Shown here one piece after another: positions 32,855-44,496 of a stretch of DNA of 64,000 bases. The notes below the pieces were generated by a model. That model saw nothing but the letters and a program-made list of their open reading frames with translations, had not been told where the DNA came from and ran no database searches. The stretch covers positions 69,584,600-69,648,599 of the forward strand of contig NC_083602.1 of NCBI RefSeq assembly GCF_029168945.1, read 5' to 3'. The stretch is from Cannabis sativa (taxonomy: Eukaryota > Streptophyta > Magnoliopsida > Rosales > Cannabaceae). Each line of letters opens with the position of its first letter. Position 1 is the first letter of the stretch. The position numbers and the translations under genes were made by a program.

Positions 32855-34245
32855 AGAGCCGCCAGGTTTGTCTACCGAAGCTTGCTATGACATGTACAAT
32901 CTTCATCAGAGAAAGCTCGGTTCACGGTTCAGTAAGCCTGTACTTGTTTAGTATTTTAAATAAATGTGAATGTGAAAGCATGTTAGGAAGCATATTAGAT
33001 TTAAATTAAATATGTTTTTTTTAAAAGAAAAGAAAGTGTGTTGCCTTTAAATTATTAAGAGCGGTGTTAATTTTGATCGCTGTCTAACCTCCGCTTCGGC
33101 TTATGGATCTGCAGGCTAAGTCCTATTAAATGGACGCCCCGCGAAATACAAGAAGTCGTGGTGGCATGGCCGAGACCGGAGGCGGTCAGAGGAATCCCCA
33201 AAATCCTCGTGGTCGCGGCCGTGGCCGTGGCAGGCTCGTGGTGGTCGCCCGTAAATCCACCTCAAGCTCCTCCCGATCGGGGAGCAAAGATTTGCGGAGA
33301 TGCAAGATAGAATCCGCCAAAGAAGACGAAGAGATCCAAAGGCCGAGGCAGCAGGTCCTCCCGCCGTGCCTCCTCAAGTGGTGCAGTCGTTGCGTGCTTC
33401 CCGCGGTGCCGCAGTAACAACTCGCCGTTGGCAACCGTATGGAACCGTTGTATGAAAGATTTCGAAAGCGCACCTCCGTTGTTTCGGGAGGCCCCGATGT
33501 GATGAAGGCCGAGCAAAGGGCTTTCGGTAATAGAACGCATCCTCAATTTTATGGGAGTGGTTGGAAATGACCGGTAACCCGTGCCACTTTCCAAGCCAGA
33601 AGACGCTCTCGTGTGGCGGAGTTAATAACCCTCACTCGAGACGTCACGCCGATGACCTCGGGAAGAATTCAAGGAGTTGTTTAACTCCAAGTATTACAAT
33701 GAAGCAGCCCGCAAGGCAAAGCGGAAGAGTTCACCGATCCGGTTCAAACCGAGGGAATGCCTGCGATCGAATATACGACAAAGTTCGACCGTTGGCCAAG
33801 TTGGCATGGTATCAGGCTAACCGACTTTAGTAAGAAGGAGAAATACTTCGCGTTTGAGTGCAAAAATTAGACATGATTTGGTTATTACTACTACCGAGGC
33901 AACCACTTATGCGAGATGGTTGAAAAGGCTTTGGAGAGCCGAGGGTGCGTAAAGTTCCTTCGTATGAGGCCCGGGGTGACTCGAGTGTTGGTGGAACCCC
34001 CACTATTCCTACTCCCGTTTATGGTAGGGATGGTGGTGACTCCACCACCGAGCAGTAAAAGAAAAGTTGTTCCAGCCTTTCCGTGGCTCGGGGCAAAGCA
34101 AGCGTTGCCCGTGGGAATCAAGGCAGGGGGACGCCGTGGTTACTCTTATCCCGAGTGTCCAAGGTGCAAGAAACACCATCCGGAGAGTGTAACCTAAGAC
34201 ATGCTTCCCGTGTGGCATGGTGGGGCATTTCAAGAAAGATTGCCC
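32855..34245 (+). pseudogene. gag: Gypsy gag, copy A
   Basis: The leader (32855-33129) is followed by a start at 33130 with MDAPRNTRSRGG, typical of chromovirus Gag N-termini, and a Gly/Arg-rich stretch. Later frames give EEFKELFNSKYYNE-like text near 33665-33705. A CCHC zinc knuckle (C-F-P-C-G-M-V-G-H-F-K-K-D-C) is encoded at about 34202-34246. At least several frameshifts separate these blocks. The paralogous copy B has its own, different frameshifts at many of the same words. Confidence 0.8.
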
Positions 34246-35932
34246 CCCGTGCAAAGAAAGAGGAGCCGAAAGTCGAGGTGAAACCGGCTCGCCCGTGTGT
34301 TTGCCATTACCCAAGCCGACGCCGCAGCTCCTTCATAGTGACAGTCGCCGCCCCGTCAACAACTTGTTATTTACAAGATTATTTGACTCGGGAGCTACAC
34401 GTTCATATGTGGCTACAAGAGTGATTGATCTTTTGGGTAGGCCTTGTGAAATTTTAGAAAGAGGGTTCTAACCCTAATGCCTAACTGGGGAATTGGTTAT
34501 CTCTAATAGGCGCATTAGGTCTATGCCGATTAGATCGAAGATAGGAATTGAGTACCGATCTCATAGAATTGAAACTAACTCGAGTTTGATATTATATTGG
34601 GAATGGATTTCTTATCCAAGTATTCGGCCGATAGATTGTAGGCGTAAAATGGTGACTTTTCACGAAGGTGAAGATCCATTTGTTTATGTTGGATCGGCTC
34701 GTGGGTCTCTGGATCCTTGCTATTTCGTGTTGAGAGCTAGGGATTTACTATGCAATGGTTGTGTAGGATTTCTAGCGGTAGTATTTGACTCCAGCAGACC
34801 AAACATTTGGGCCCGAGGTAGTTCGAGTAGTGAAAGATTTTCGATGTGTTTCCCGAGGAGTTGCTCGGATTGCCGCCACAACGAGAGATTGATTTTGTTA
34901 TTGATTTGGCACTGCAGTCGAACTGCTTTCTAAAGCTCCATATAGGATGGCTCCAAGCAGAACTCAAGGAGCTTAAGTTGCAACTTCGTGGGATGCCGGA
35001 CATTGGGTTTATTCGACCCGTTGTATCGCCCGGGGAGCTCCGGTTTCTTTGTAAAAAAGAAAGATGGTTCCCGCATGTGTATTGATTATCTGGAACTAAA
35101 CAAGCCGACGATTAAGAATAAGTACCCGTTGCTCAGGATCGATGATCTGCGTTCGATCGCTTCGTGGAAAGATCTGTGTTTTCAAAGATTGATTTACTGG
35201 TCAAGTTATCATCAACTCGAATTCGGGAGGAGGATATACCGAAGACTGCTTTTAGAACCAGATATGGGCACTATGAGTTTCTGGTAATGTCATTCGGATT
35301 GACTAATGCTCCTGCGGCCTTTATGGATCTTATGAATAGAGTATTCAAGGATTTCCTCGATAACTGCGTTATAGTATTTATCGATGACATTCTTGTATAC
35401 TCTCGGTCAGATGAGGAGCACGAGCATCATCTTCGAATGGTGTTACAGCGACTTAGGGATCACAAGCTGTATGCCAAGTTCAAAAAGTGTGAATTCTGGT
35501 TGTCCGAGGTATCCTTTCTGGGTCATATTGTGGGGAAGAATGGAATTATGGTCGATCCAAATAAGGTGGAATCAGTGAAGAATTGGCCGAGGCCTAGGTC
35601 TGTGACGGAAATTCGAAGTTTTCTCGGGTTAGCAGGGTATTATCGACGTTTCGTCGAAGGATTTTCTAAACTTTCTATGCCCCTAACCGAATTGACTAAG
35701 AAAAATCAGAGATTTGTGTGGTCAGATAAGTGTGAATCAAGCTTTCAGGAGTTGAAGCAGCGTTTGATAACAACCCGTGTTAGCTTTGCCATCGATCAAG
35801 AGAAATTTGTTGTGTATTAGGATGCATCCGGCATTGTGGTCCGGATGTGTTCTCGATGTGCCGGGCAGTCATAGCCTATGCCTCTCGTCAACTGAAGGAT
35901 TATGAGCAGCGTTACCCAACTCATGATTTAAA
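34246..35932 (+). pseudogene. pol: Gypsy pol, copy A: protease and reverse transcriptase
   Basis: The aspartic protease shows LFDSGATRSYVATRVIDLL at 34379 onward with the DSG active site. A broken linker follows to about 35050. RT blocks include [26 protein letters not shown] and [10 protein letters not shown] with FIDD at 35377-35388, then [10 protein letters not shown] and [19 protein letters not shown]. The last open part (35164-35820) is the longest open stretch in either copy. RNase H begins (VIAYASRQL) and stops abruptly at about 35932, where copy B's leader starts. The chain is thus truncated before most of RNase H and integrase. Confidence 0.88.
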
Positions 35933-35934
35933 TT

Positions 35935-37330
35935 AGAGCCGCCAGGTTTGTCTACCGAAGCTTGCTATGACATGTACAATCTTCATCAGAGAAAGCTCGG
36001 TTCACGGTTCAGTAAGCCTGTACTTGTTTAGTATTTTAAATAAATGTGAATGTGAAAGCATGTTAGGAAGCATATTAGATTTAAATTAAATATGTTTTTT
36101 TTAAAAGAAAAGAAAGTGTGTTGCCTTTAAATTATTAAGAGCGGTGTTAATTTTGATCGCTGTCTAACTCCGCTCGTGTTTATGGATTCGCAGCTAAGTC
36201 CTATTAAATGGACGCCCCGCGAAATACAAGAAGTCGTGGTGGCATGGCCGAGACCGAGGCGGTCGAGGAATCCCCAAAATCCTCGTGGTCGCGCCGTGGC
36301 CGTGGCGGTGGCCTGTGGTGGTCGCCCTCAGAATCCACCTCAAGCTCCTCCCGATTGGGAGCAAAGATTTGCGGGAGATGCAAGATAGAATCCGCCAAAG
36401 AAGACGAAGAGATCCAAAGGCCGAGGCAGCAGGGTCCTCCCCGCCGTGCCTCCCCAAGTGGTGCAGGCGCCGTTGTCTCGCGTGCCAGCAGAACAACCCG
36501 CCGTTGGCAACCGTATGGAACCGTTGTATGAAAGATTTCGAAAGCTGTGCACCTCAAGAGCTTCGGGAGGCCCCGATGTGATGAAGGCCGAGCAAAGGGC
36601 TTCTGCATAGAACGCATCCTCAATTTTATGGGAGTGGTTGGAAATGACCGGTAACCCGTGCCACTTTCCAAGCCAGGAAGACGCTCTCGTGTGGTGGAGT
36701 TAATAACCCTCACTCGAGACGTCACGCCGATGACTCGGAAGAATTCAAGGAGTTGTTTAACTCCAAGTATTACAATGAAGCAAATCCGCAAAGGCAAAGC
36801 GGAAGAGTTCACCGATCCGGTTCAAACCGAGGGAATGCTCTGCCATCGAATATACGACAAAGTTTGACCGGTTGGCCAAGTTGGCAGCGGGTATTGTGCC
36901 AACTGACTTTAGTAAGAAGGAGAAATACTTGGCGGGTTTGAGTGCAAAAATTAGACATGATTTGGTTATTACTACTACCGAGGCAACCACTTATGCGGAG
37001 ATGGTTGAAAAGGCTTTGAGAGCCGAGGGTGCGGTAAAGTTCCTTCGGTGAGGCCCGGTGACTCCGAGTGTTGGTGGAACCCCCACTATTCCTACTCCCC
37101 GTTTATGGTAGGGATGGTGGTGACTCCACCACCGAGCGAAAAGAAAAGTTGTTCCAAATTTTCCGTGGCTCCTGGGGCAAAGCAAGCGGCCCGTGGGAAT
37201 CAAGGCAGGGGGACACCGGGGGTTACTCTTATCCCGAGTGTCCAAGGTGCAAGAAACACCATCCGGAGAGTGTAACCGAAGACATGCTTCCCGTGTGGCA
37301 TGGTGGGGCATTTCAAGAAAGATTGCCCCT
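35935..37330 (+). pseudogene. gag: Gypsy gag, copy B
   Basis: The second copy begins with the same leader words as copy A (AGAGCCGCCAGGTTTGTC at 35935, offset about 3,080 bp). The gag start MDAPRNTRSRGG is at 36208, and the zinc knuckle lies at about 37284-37328. Protein blocks match copy A but the indels differ. One example is ATGACTCGGAAG versus ATGACCTCGGGAAG, where an ATGACTTGGGAAG-like ancestor seems likely. Confidence 0.82.
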
Positions 37331-39044
37331 GCAGTAAAGAAAGAGGAGCCGAAAGCCGAGGTGAAACCTGCTCGCTCGTGTGTTTGCCATTACCCAAGCC
37401 GACGCCGCAAACAATTCTTCATAGATGACAGTCGCTTCCCGTCAACAACTTGTTATTTACGTATTATTTGACTCGGGAGCTACACGTTCATATGTGGCTA
37501 CAAGAGTGATTGATCTTTCGGGTAGGCCTTGTGAAATTTTAGAAAGAGGGTTCTAACCCTAATGCCTACGGGAATTGGTTATCTCTAATAGGCGCATTAG
37601 TCTATGCCGATTAGGATCGAAGATAGGGAATTGAGTACCGATCTCATAGAATTGAAACTAACCGAGTTTGATATTATACTGGAATGGATTTCTTATCCAA
37701 GTATTCGGCCAAGATAGATTGTAGGCGTAAAATGGTGACTTTTCAAATTTAAGGTGAAGATCCATTTGTTTATGTTCGGGATCGGTTCGTGGTCTCTGAT
37801 CCCGGTTATTTCGTGTTGAGAGCTAGGGATTTACTATGCAATGGTTGTGTAGGATTTCTAGCGGTAGTATTTGACTCCAAGCAGACCGAAACATTTGGGC
37901 CTCGAGGTAGTTCGAGTAGTGAAAGATTTTCTCGATGTGTTTCCCGAGGAGTTGCCGGATTGCCGCCACAACGAGAGATTGATTTTGTTATTGATTTGGC
38001 ACCCGGAGTCGAACTCCGTTTCTAAAGCTCCATATAGGATGGCTCCAGCAGTAACTCAAGGAGCTTAAGTTGCAACTTCAGGGGATGTGCCGGACATTGG
38101 GTTTATTCGACCCGTTGTATCGCCCCGGGGAGCTCCGGCTCTCTTTGTAAAAAAGAAAGATGGTTCCCTCGAATGTGTATTGATTATCTGGAACTAAACA
38201 AGAGCCGACGATTAAGAATAAGTACCCGTTGCCTAGGATCGATGATCCGTTCGATCAGCTTGGAAAGACTCGTGTTTTCAAAGATTGATTTACGGTCGGG
38301 TTATCATCAACTCGAATTCGGGAGGAGGATATACCGAAGATCGCTTTTAGAACCGTATATGGGCACTATGAGTTTCTCGGTAATGTCATTCGGATTGACT
38401 AATGCTCCTCGCGGCCTTTATGGATCTTATGAATAGAGTATTCAAGGATTTCCTCGATAACTCGCGTTATAGTATTTATCGATGACATTCTTGTATACTC
38501 TCTGCCGATGAGGAGCACGAGCATCATCTTCGAATGGTGTTACAGCGACTTAGGGATCACAAGCTGTATGCCAAGTTCAAAAAGTTTGAATTCTGGTTGT
38601 CCGAGGTATCCTTTCTGGGTCATATTGTGGGGAAGAATGGAATTATGGTCGATCCAAATAAGGTGGAATCAGTGAAGAATTGGCCGAGGCCTAGGTCTGT
38701 GACGGAAATTCGAAGTTTTCTCGGGTTAGTTAGGTATTATCGACGTTTCGTCGAAGGATTTTCTAAACTTTCTATGCCCCTAACCGAATTGACTAAGAAA
38801 AATCGCAGATTTGTGTGGTCGATAAGTGTGAATCAAGCTTTCAGAGTTGAAGGCCGTTTGATAACAACATTCCGTGTTAGCTTTGCCATCGCATCAAGAG
38901 AAATTTGTTGTGTATTGTGATGCATCCGGTACGGTGGTCCGGATGTGTTCTCGATGTAAGCCGACAGTAGTCATAGCCTATGCCTCTCGTCAATCGAAGG
39001 ATTATGAGCAAATAAGTACCCAACTCATGATTTAGAGCTCGCTG
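37331..39044 (+). pseudogene. pol: Gypsy pol, copy B: protease and reverse transcriptase
   Basis: The protease LFDSGATRSYVATRVIDL lies at about 37467 onward. RT blocks match copy A, with the catalytic FIDD at 38475-38486 and [10 protein letters not shown] near 38615. Many one- and two-base indels break the frame, for example around 38240-38275 and 38405-38420. From about 39030 the sequence goes past the point where copy A ends, into the complete RNase H. Confidence 0.88.
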
Positions 39045-39480
39045 CTGTGGTTTTTGCTTTAAAGATATGGCGACATTATCTCTATGGTGAAAAGTGTGAA
39101 ATTTATACTGATCATAAAAGTCTTAAATACTTTTTCACCCAAAAAGATCTGAATATGAGGCAGAGAAGGTGGTTGGAGTTGGTTAGGGACTACGATTGTG
39201 AAATACTATATCATCCCGGGAAAGCCAATGTCGTGGCCGATGCTCTAAGTCGAAAAGGTCCCGGTCAAGTATGTACAACGGTTATGATAGCTCCTCAACT
39301 AGCCTCGGAAATGGTTAGTGCAGGAATTGAGTTCGTGGTCGGGAAACTACATAATTTAACACTCCAACTGACCGTTGGAGAGAATCGAAAGGCACAACCG
39401 GAAGATCCCGAGCTAATTAAAGTTCGAGATGAAGTGGTAGCCGGCTCACGCCTAAAGGTTTTACAGTCTCGAGCAGTGGA
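39045..39480 (+). pseudogene. pol: Gypsy pol: RNase H
   Basis: Present only in copy B. It is an open stretch with [60 protein letters not shown] and VVADALSRK. This is the standard gypsy RNase H with its TDHKSLKY and DALSR signatures. It is the best-preserved part of the element. Sequence beyond about 39480 shifts frame. Confidence 0.92.
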
Positions 39481-40824
39481 ATGTTGCTATATAAAGCTCG
39501 AGTTTGTGTTCCTAGTGTGGATGAGCTTAAAAAAGAAATACTGGATGAAGCTCACACCACGCCTTATTCATTGCATCCGGGAACCACCAAAATGTATCAG
39601 GATTTGAAACCCTACTTTTGGTGGTATGGGATGAAAAGAGATCTGGTGGACTACGTGTCCAAGTGTTTAACTTGCCAGTTGTATTAAGGCCGAACATCGA
39701 GGCCGGCAGGTTATCGCAACCTTTAGTCCTTCCCGAATGGAAGTGGGAGGACATCACAATGGACTTCGTGAATCGGGTTTGCCTAGAACTACGAATGTAT
39801 GATTCCTTGGGTCATCGTGGACGCATTCACTAAGTCCGCCTCACTTCTTACCAAGAAAGTTACATATTCAAGTGGATCAATATGCTGAATTGTAATGTGA
39901 AGGAGATAGTTCGTCTCCATGGAGCCCCTAAATCTATTGTATCGATAGGATCCAAAGTTCACATCGAAGTTTTGGGTGAGTCTTCGTAAGGCTATGGGTA
40001 CCAAGTTAAAGTTTAGTACATGCCTTTTCACCCTCGTACCGATGGTCACGGAAAGAACTATGCTGCATTTTAGAAGACCCTATTGCGAGCTCCGTGTCAT
40101 GGACTTCGGTGGTTCATGCGAGTAAGTACTTGCCTTTAATTGAATTCTCCTACAACAACAAATAATTAAAGTACAATAGGGATGGCTCCTATGAGATGTT
40201 ATATGGTAGAAAATGTCGTTCTCCTATTCATTGGGACGAGACAGAGAAAGGAAGTACCGGGTCCCGAGTTAGTGCAGAGGACCTGGTGAAGCTATTGATA
40301 AGATCAAGGCTCGAATGCTTCGCTTCTCAAAGCAGCAGTAAAAGTTATGGCCGATCCGAAGCGTGCAGATGTTACATTCCAGCAGGGGAACATGTTTTCC
40401 CGGCGGGTTTCACCAATGAAGGGTATTAGACGCTTCGGAAGAAGGGTAAGTTAAGCCCAGTTCATCGGGGCCATTTCGTATACTGAGAAGGTCAAAGTGT
40501 GCAGCGTATCGCCAGGCCTTACCACCAGCAGATTCGGCCGTTCATGACGTATTTCACATTTCTATGTTAAGGAAATACGTATCGAACCCGACTCATGTCT
40601 TGAGTTATGAAGCCCTTGAACTTCAATCGATTTATCCTATGAAGAGCAACCCGTTCAAATTTTGGATAGAAAAGAAAAAGTTCTTCGAACAAGACTATTC
40701 GCACCGGTTAAGGTGCTCGGAGGAATAGTAAGGTGGAAGAAGCCACCTGGGAGTTGGAATCGTATATGAGAACTCAAAGATCCGTAGCTATTCAGTTAGA
40801 TTTCTGTGGACGAAATCCTATTAA
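39481..40824 (+). pseudogene. pol: Gypsy pol: integrase and chromodomain-like C-terminus
   Basis: The zinc-binding part has [15 protein letters not shown] and CLTCQ (near 39665). The core start is EWKWEDITMDFV (near 39735). Later pieces in other frames are HGAPKSIVS-like near 39925 and a motif near 40196 reading MLYGRKCRSPIHWDE. The C-terminus near 40540-40790 shows HDVFHISMLRKYV-like and EEATWELES-like text, typical of Tekay/Del chromoviruses. The second catalytic Asp and the Glu are displaced by indels. A purine-rich GGGGGGATAA at 40825-40834 is the likely polypurine tract. Confidence 0.85.
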
Positions 40825-40836
40825 CGGGGGGATAAT

Positions 40837-42903
40837 TGTAATGACCGCTCTAGTAATATGGATTAGAAAAGGCAATTAGCACTAATTTTTATTATTTTAT
40901 TATTATTTGTGAATTAAATTTAAATGTGGACCCCAATATTTAGAAATAAATATTAGAGTTATAATTTCTCAATTTCGGAGATTTTATTAAACTCTAGGGG
41001 TATTATCTAAATTTATGTATGCAATATGTTATTTTTGTAATTTTTGTTTGGCGACAACGGAAAATGCGATGGATGGCTAGATTGATCACATGGGTAAGTT
41101 TAGAACCTTATTTCATAGTGGGAAATATTTTTGAGAAAATAAATTATCGGGATTGAGCGGGGTTATGGAATTTGACCATTTTACCCCTAGTTTCAAAACT
41201 ACCCTAGTTTTAAGTCTAAAGGGCATTTTAGTCTTTTGCTATTAAGGGGAATAGGTGGCTGTCCCTTTAGTTGACACCTAGCCATTTCTTTTGGCAGCAA
41301 AGAGTTAATTAAACCCTTTTCTAAGTTAGGAAAGTCAAAGAATAAAGGAAATTAGAAAATAAGCAAAAATTGGTTGGGAAGCTTTTTCTTCTCTCTCTCT
41401 TCGAAGGCAGCAAGAGCAAGGGGAAGGGCTGAGATTTCTTTGGATTTTTCAGCAAGGTTCAGTCTATTGCAAGTGAGGTAAAGCCCTAGCCTTTTGGTTA
41501 TTGTTTTTCAAGCTTTTGAAATTAGGTTGAAATGGTGAATTTGGGTTATAGGGGCTGTTAGGGTTTAAGGTTATGCTTAGTTCGAATTTTAGGGTTTGTT
41601 TAGCTTGATTCTAGTTCATGGTAGCTGGTTTAGAGATTGGTTGTTGGTTTTGAGCAATTCTAAACTTTGAGTTCAAGCTTTAAGCTTTAATGGCAAGTTG
41701 TTATTTATTGTGTTTTTCTGTGAATTACTGGGATTTATCAGTGTATGCATGCATTGCTTAGGAGCCTGAAAGTTTGGTATCATTTGGTGGAAAATTGGGC
41801 AAAGAAGGAAGTGTTTTGGGATTACTGGTGCAAACCGGAAAACCGGCTTGCCATGCCCCAAAAACCGGTTTGCCGTTTTGGCAGATTCCCGAACACTTCG
41901 TTTCTCAATTTTTGTCCATTTCAAGCACTTTCATTGGGTGTTTCCCCATTTCCCGAGTTAGAATAACTCCCTTTAGAGTATAAAGCAACCTAGGGTTTTG
42001 GTTTTGGGATTCCCGGATTAGGGTTTTAATCATGTGACTTACCCTATTTCAAAATGTGATTAGTGGCATCCATCTAGCATGTAAATTGCCTGTCAGTTCG
42101 CCTAGCACACTTGAATTCGGAAAACAGGGAAGAACTGTGTATAATGTATGATGTGATTATCTGAATGTATGTATGTGTTAATATGTATACATGCTTATTT
42201 ATTGTGATTCATACACTACCAACACTTGTACGGTTGTGGTACGGAGTGCATTGGTAAGGTGTGTGATGTTTGGAAGTACATCATAGTGTTACCAGCACTT
42301 GTACGGGAAGGTACAAGGTGGTTGTGGTACAACACTAGATAGTACTCAGGGTGCGGTCATACCTTACCTATACTAATACGAAGGTATAATGAGTGTATGT
42401 GGTACATGGTACATGGTCGTGTCCCAGTTAGAACGTTCATACTCATCTCTGTTAAGCTCGTAACAGTGTATGGGCGCCTATTTACGTGCCTGAAATTATA
42501 TGATATGTTATATGCATTTTACCGAGTCTCGTTGACTCACAGCTTCGCTTCCATGTGTAGGTAAAGGAAAGGCGAAAGCTGAACAGAGTGAACCCGAGCT
42601 CGGTGAGATTGTACATGTCGCGCGACACGAGTGTTCTTGGCCCTCGGACATCTCGGGAGTTGTATTTTGGTGTACGTGCGACCTGTAAATCTATATATTT
42701 TGGAATGTATATTTAAAAAGTAAAGTTTGTAAAGTTTTAAAAATCGGGATCCCGGCACTTGTAAATATTTTATTAAATTACAAAGTTTAATGTTTAATGC
42801 AAAAGTTTTAATTTGACACGTTTTTCGAGAAATTTCTTTGATTAGCAAAGATTGCACAATTATTGAAAAGCACTGTAGCGTGCCTTAGCATTAGGGCGTT
42901 ACA
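40837..42903 (+). repeat. 3' LTR of Tekay-like gypsy element
   Basis: 2,067 bp from TGTAATGACC to GGGCGTTACA, directly after the polypurine tract. It contains a CT-rich stretch near 41385-41402, a region of imperfect repeats around ACACTTGTACGG and GTTGTGGTAC at about 42218-42335, and a GGTAAAGGAAAG site near 42561. Short ORFs inside it resemble nothing I recognise. Confidence 0.92.
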
Positions 42904-43018
42904 TAAGGTTTCCTAAACTTTATATGTGTTTATTTACATTATTTTAGAAATTCACATTTAGGATGTTAAATAACATACATGGTAGTAAATCTAGATCCTG
43001 GTAAAACATATTCCAACA
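42904..43018 (+). repeat. Angela-like LTR, right part
   Basis: Continues the LTR begun at 30702, starting with the second TAAGG copy and ending GGTAAAACATATTCCAACA. The next five bases (GAATC) resemble GAACC at 28812-28816, which closes the outer insertion. Confidence 0.9.
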
Positions 43019-43749
43019 GAATCGTTATAACACCTTGATCAAACCTTTTTGACGAAGAAGGGATTAAACAACTATAATTTTTGATTTATCACCTATCCGA
43101 TGGGAAAGGAAAATCAAAAGTTATAACTCGCATATAAAACTGAATACTAACGGTTCTTGCGAGCTAGGAAAGTACTAAACGATGCATCATGACGCCTTGA
43201 TAAAAATTACTTGAATTTAGAAAATGGATAGATAATATAACTATTCATATAAGCAAATTAAGAATATACAAAGTGATAAAATCCTTAAAGTATATTTAAG
43301 TTTGCTTAAGGCAGATTATAACTACTACAGCGAGGCAGAATTGACAACTGCTCAAAAATTGAAAAGTTTGGTAGATTGCTAACTACTTAAACATGAAGAT
43401 TACGAGTAATGGAAAAACCCAAAAGTACTGTCATTTGATCAAAATATAGTTGTTTACATTGTGAATAAAAACGCAAGCAAACACAATTGTATTAAGTTCG
43501 AATGAAAATAGTACAAGGCATTTAAGATAAGAAAAAACCTAAAACTGGTTACAAACTTTTCTTTACAAAAATGCCACTAGGGGCAAACCATTAAGTCTTC
43601 CTCCTAAACCAAGGATGAGAGGAGAAGCCGATGAACTCGAGATAGACTGTCTTCATATAGCCTGAGAAAGACCGTCTACACATAGCTCGAGAAAGACCGG
43701 CTACATGTAGAGAGCCTTGATCTCTGCACATACCTCATTCTCCTCATCA
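43019..43749 (+). other. Tat element non-coding region between pol and antisense ORF
   Basis: Continues the Tat element from 28816; the phrase CGTTATAACACCTTGA...CAAACCTTTTTGA repeats the phrase before the insertion. It is AT-rich, with no coding signal on either strand beyond short frames. Positions about 43640-43700 hold a small repeat of the GAGAAAGACCG type. Confidence 0.65.
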
Positions 43750-44304
43750 TCAAAGGATCCCATTTCCTAAAGCCGATATCTCTTTCCCAGCCTCAGGAAA
43801 TTCCTCAATACCAGAAAGAGGATGGTGCAAAAATCTTCTGGCGCAGGTTTGGGTCCAGGGTTGGCTGGATTCTCTGATAGAAACCACGCCAACTTTCTTC
43901 CCAGTTTCATCTGCAACCATGCCGACCTTCCTCTGGAATTCTTTACCAGCCTGAGGAGGACCTTCAAGATTTCTCACAAGATCTATACCCTTAGGGATCA
44001 CTTGTGAGGATCGGCCATGGCAGGCTATGGGGTTCCCCTGGTTTGGATTTGTGAGAAGCTCCTTAACGTTGGAATCCATCGTTTCCGGCTCTAGTTGAGG
44101 CTTGAAGTCTTTGAGAACAAGTGGAAATTGGTTGGTGCATCTGGGCAAGATGAGTTTGAAAGGATGAACTTCTGAACTCAGAAGGGACATTCTAGCAGGA
44201 AAGAGGTGATCCATTCTGAAAACGGATTTCACCAAAAAGCCAGAGGTTTGTGAAAAATGACAAGCTTGAGCCGCCCTTTTATACACAAATTTCAGTGACA
44301 ACAA
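43750..44304 (-). CDS. Intact antisense ORF of a Tat-lineage retrotransposon
   Basis: A 184-codon ORF on the strand opposite to pol, between the pol end and the 3' LTR. It starts with ATG at 44304 and ends at a stop at 43750. I recognise no conserved domain, signal peptide or membrane segment. The protein is mixed, with basic stretches and a Pro/Gln/Gly-rich middle (for example NPNQGNPIACHGRSS). Extra ORFs in antisense at exactly this place are a known property of Tat-lineage plant gypsy elements; their function is not known. It is uninterrupted although the adjacent pol has several stops, which could be chance in a small ORF or constraint. A chance ORF cannot be excluded. Confidence 0.6.
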   Translation of the reverse strand: MLSLKFVYKRAAQACHFSQTSGFLVKSVFRMDHLFPARMSLLSSEVHPFKLILPRCTNQFPLVLKDFKPQLEPETMDSNVKELLTNPNQGNPIACHGRSSQVIPKGIDLVRNLEGPPQAGKEFQRKVGMVADETGKKVGVVSIRESSQPWTQTCARRFLHHPLSGIEEFPEAGKEISALGNGIL

Positions 44305-44483
44305 AGCTAAGGATTGGGAAATCTAACGGTTGGGAGATGGGCAAAATATGATGAGACGATTCATAATGATCCTCAAAATCGTACAACCGATAGAGTCAAA
44401 GGATGCGTTTTTTCCAAGAAAGGATTTTGGCAAAAAATGCCCTCTATAATTATTAAAAAGCTCTTTTTACTAAAAGATAACTT

Positions 44484-44496
44484 TTTAAGGGGCAAT
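44484..44496 (+). other. Polypurine tract of Tat element
   Basis: TAAGGGGCAAT-type sequence immediately before the LTR start TGTTATACCC at 44497. This is the expected place and composition for plus-strand priming in Tat elements. Confidence 0.65.

Larger units (their letters stand above)
32457..42903 (+). mobile_element. Tekay-like chromovirus (Ty3-gypsy) with internal gag-pol duplication, TAAGG target duplication
   Basis: A 10.4-kb insertion into an Angela-like LTR, flanked by TAAGG at 32452-32456 and 42904-42908. The LTRs begin TGTAATGACCGC and end GGGCGTTACA. The 5' LTR is reduced to its first about 395 bp, while the 3' LTR (40837-42903) is complete. Between them are a first gag-protease-RT segment (32855-35932), a second copy of it (from 35935), then RNase H, integrase and C-terminal region up to the polypurine tract (about 40825). 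Gene order (PR-RT-RH-INT) and motifs are gypsy. The ending EEATWELES fits Tekay/Del chromoviruses (from memory). Very many small indels break every reading frame. Confidence 0.9.

Noticed and set aside
36204..36812. 202-codon minus-strand ORF opposite gypsy gag copy B
   Set aside because: It is the antisense shadow of the GC-rich gag region. Copy A does not keep a matching intact frame.
41673..41983. Overlapping ORFs on both strands in the gypsy 3' LTR
   Set aside because: Inside an LTR, mutually overlapping, no domain similarity.
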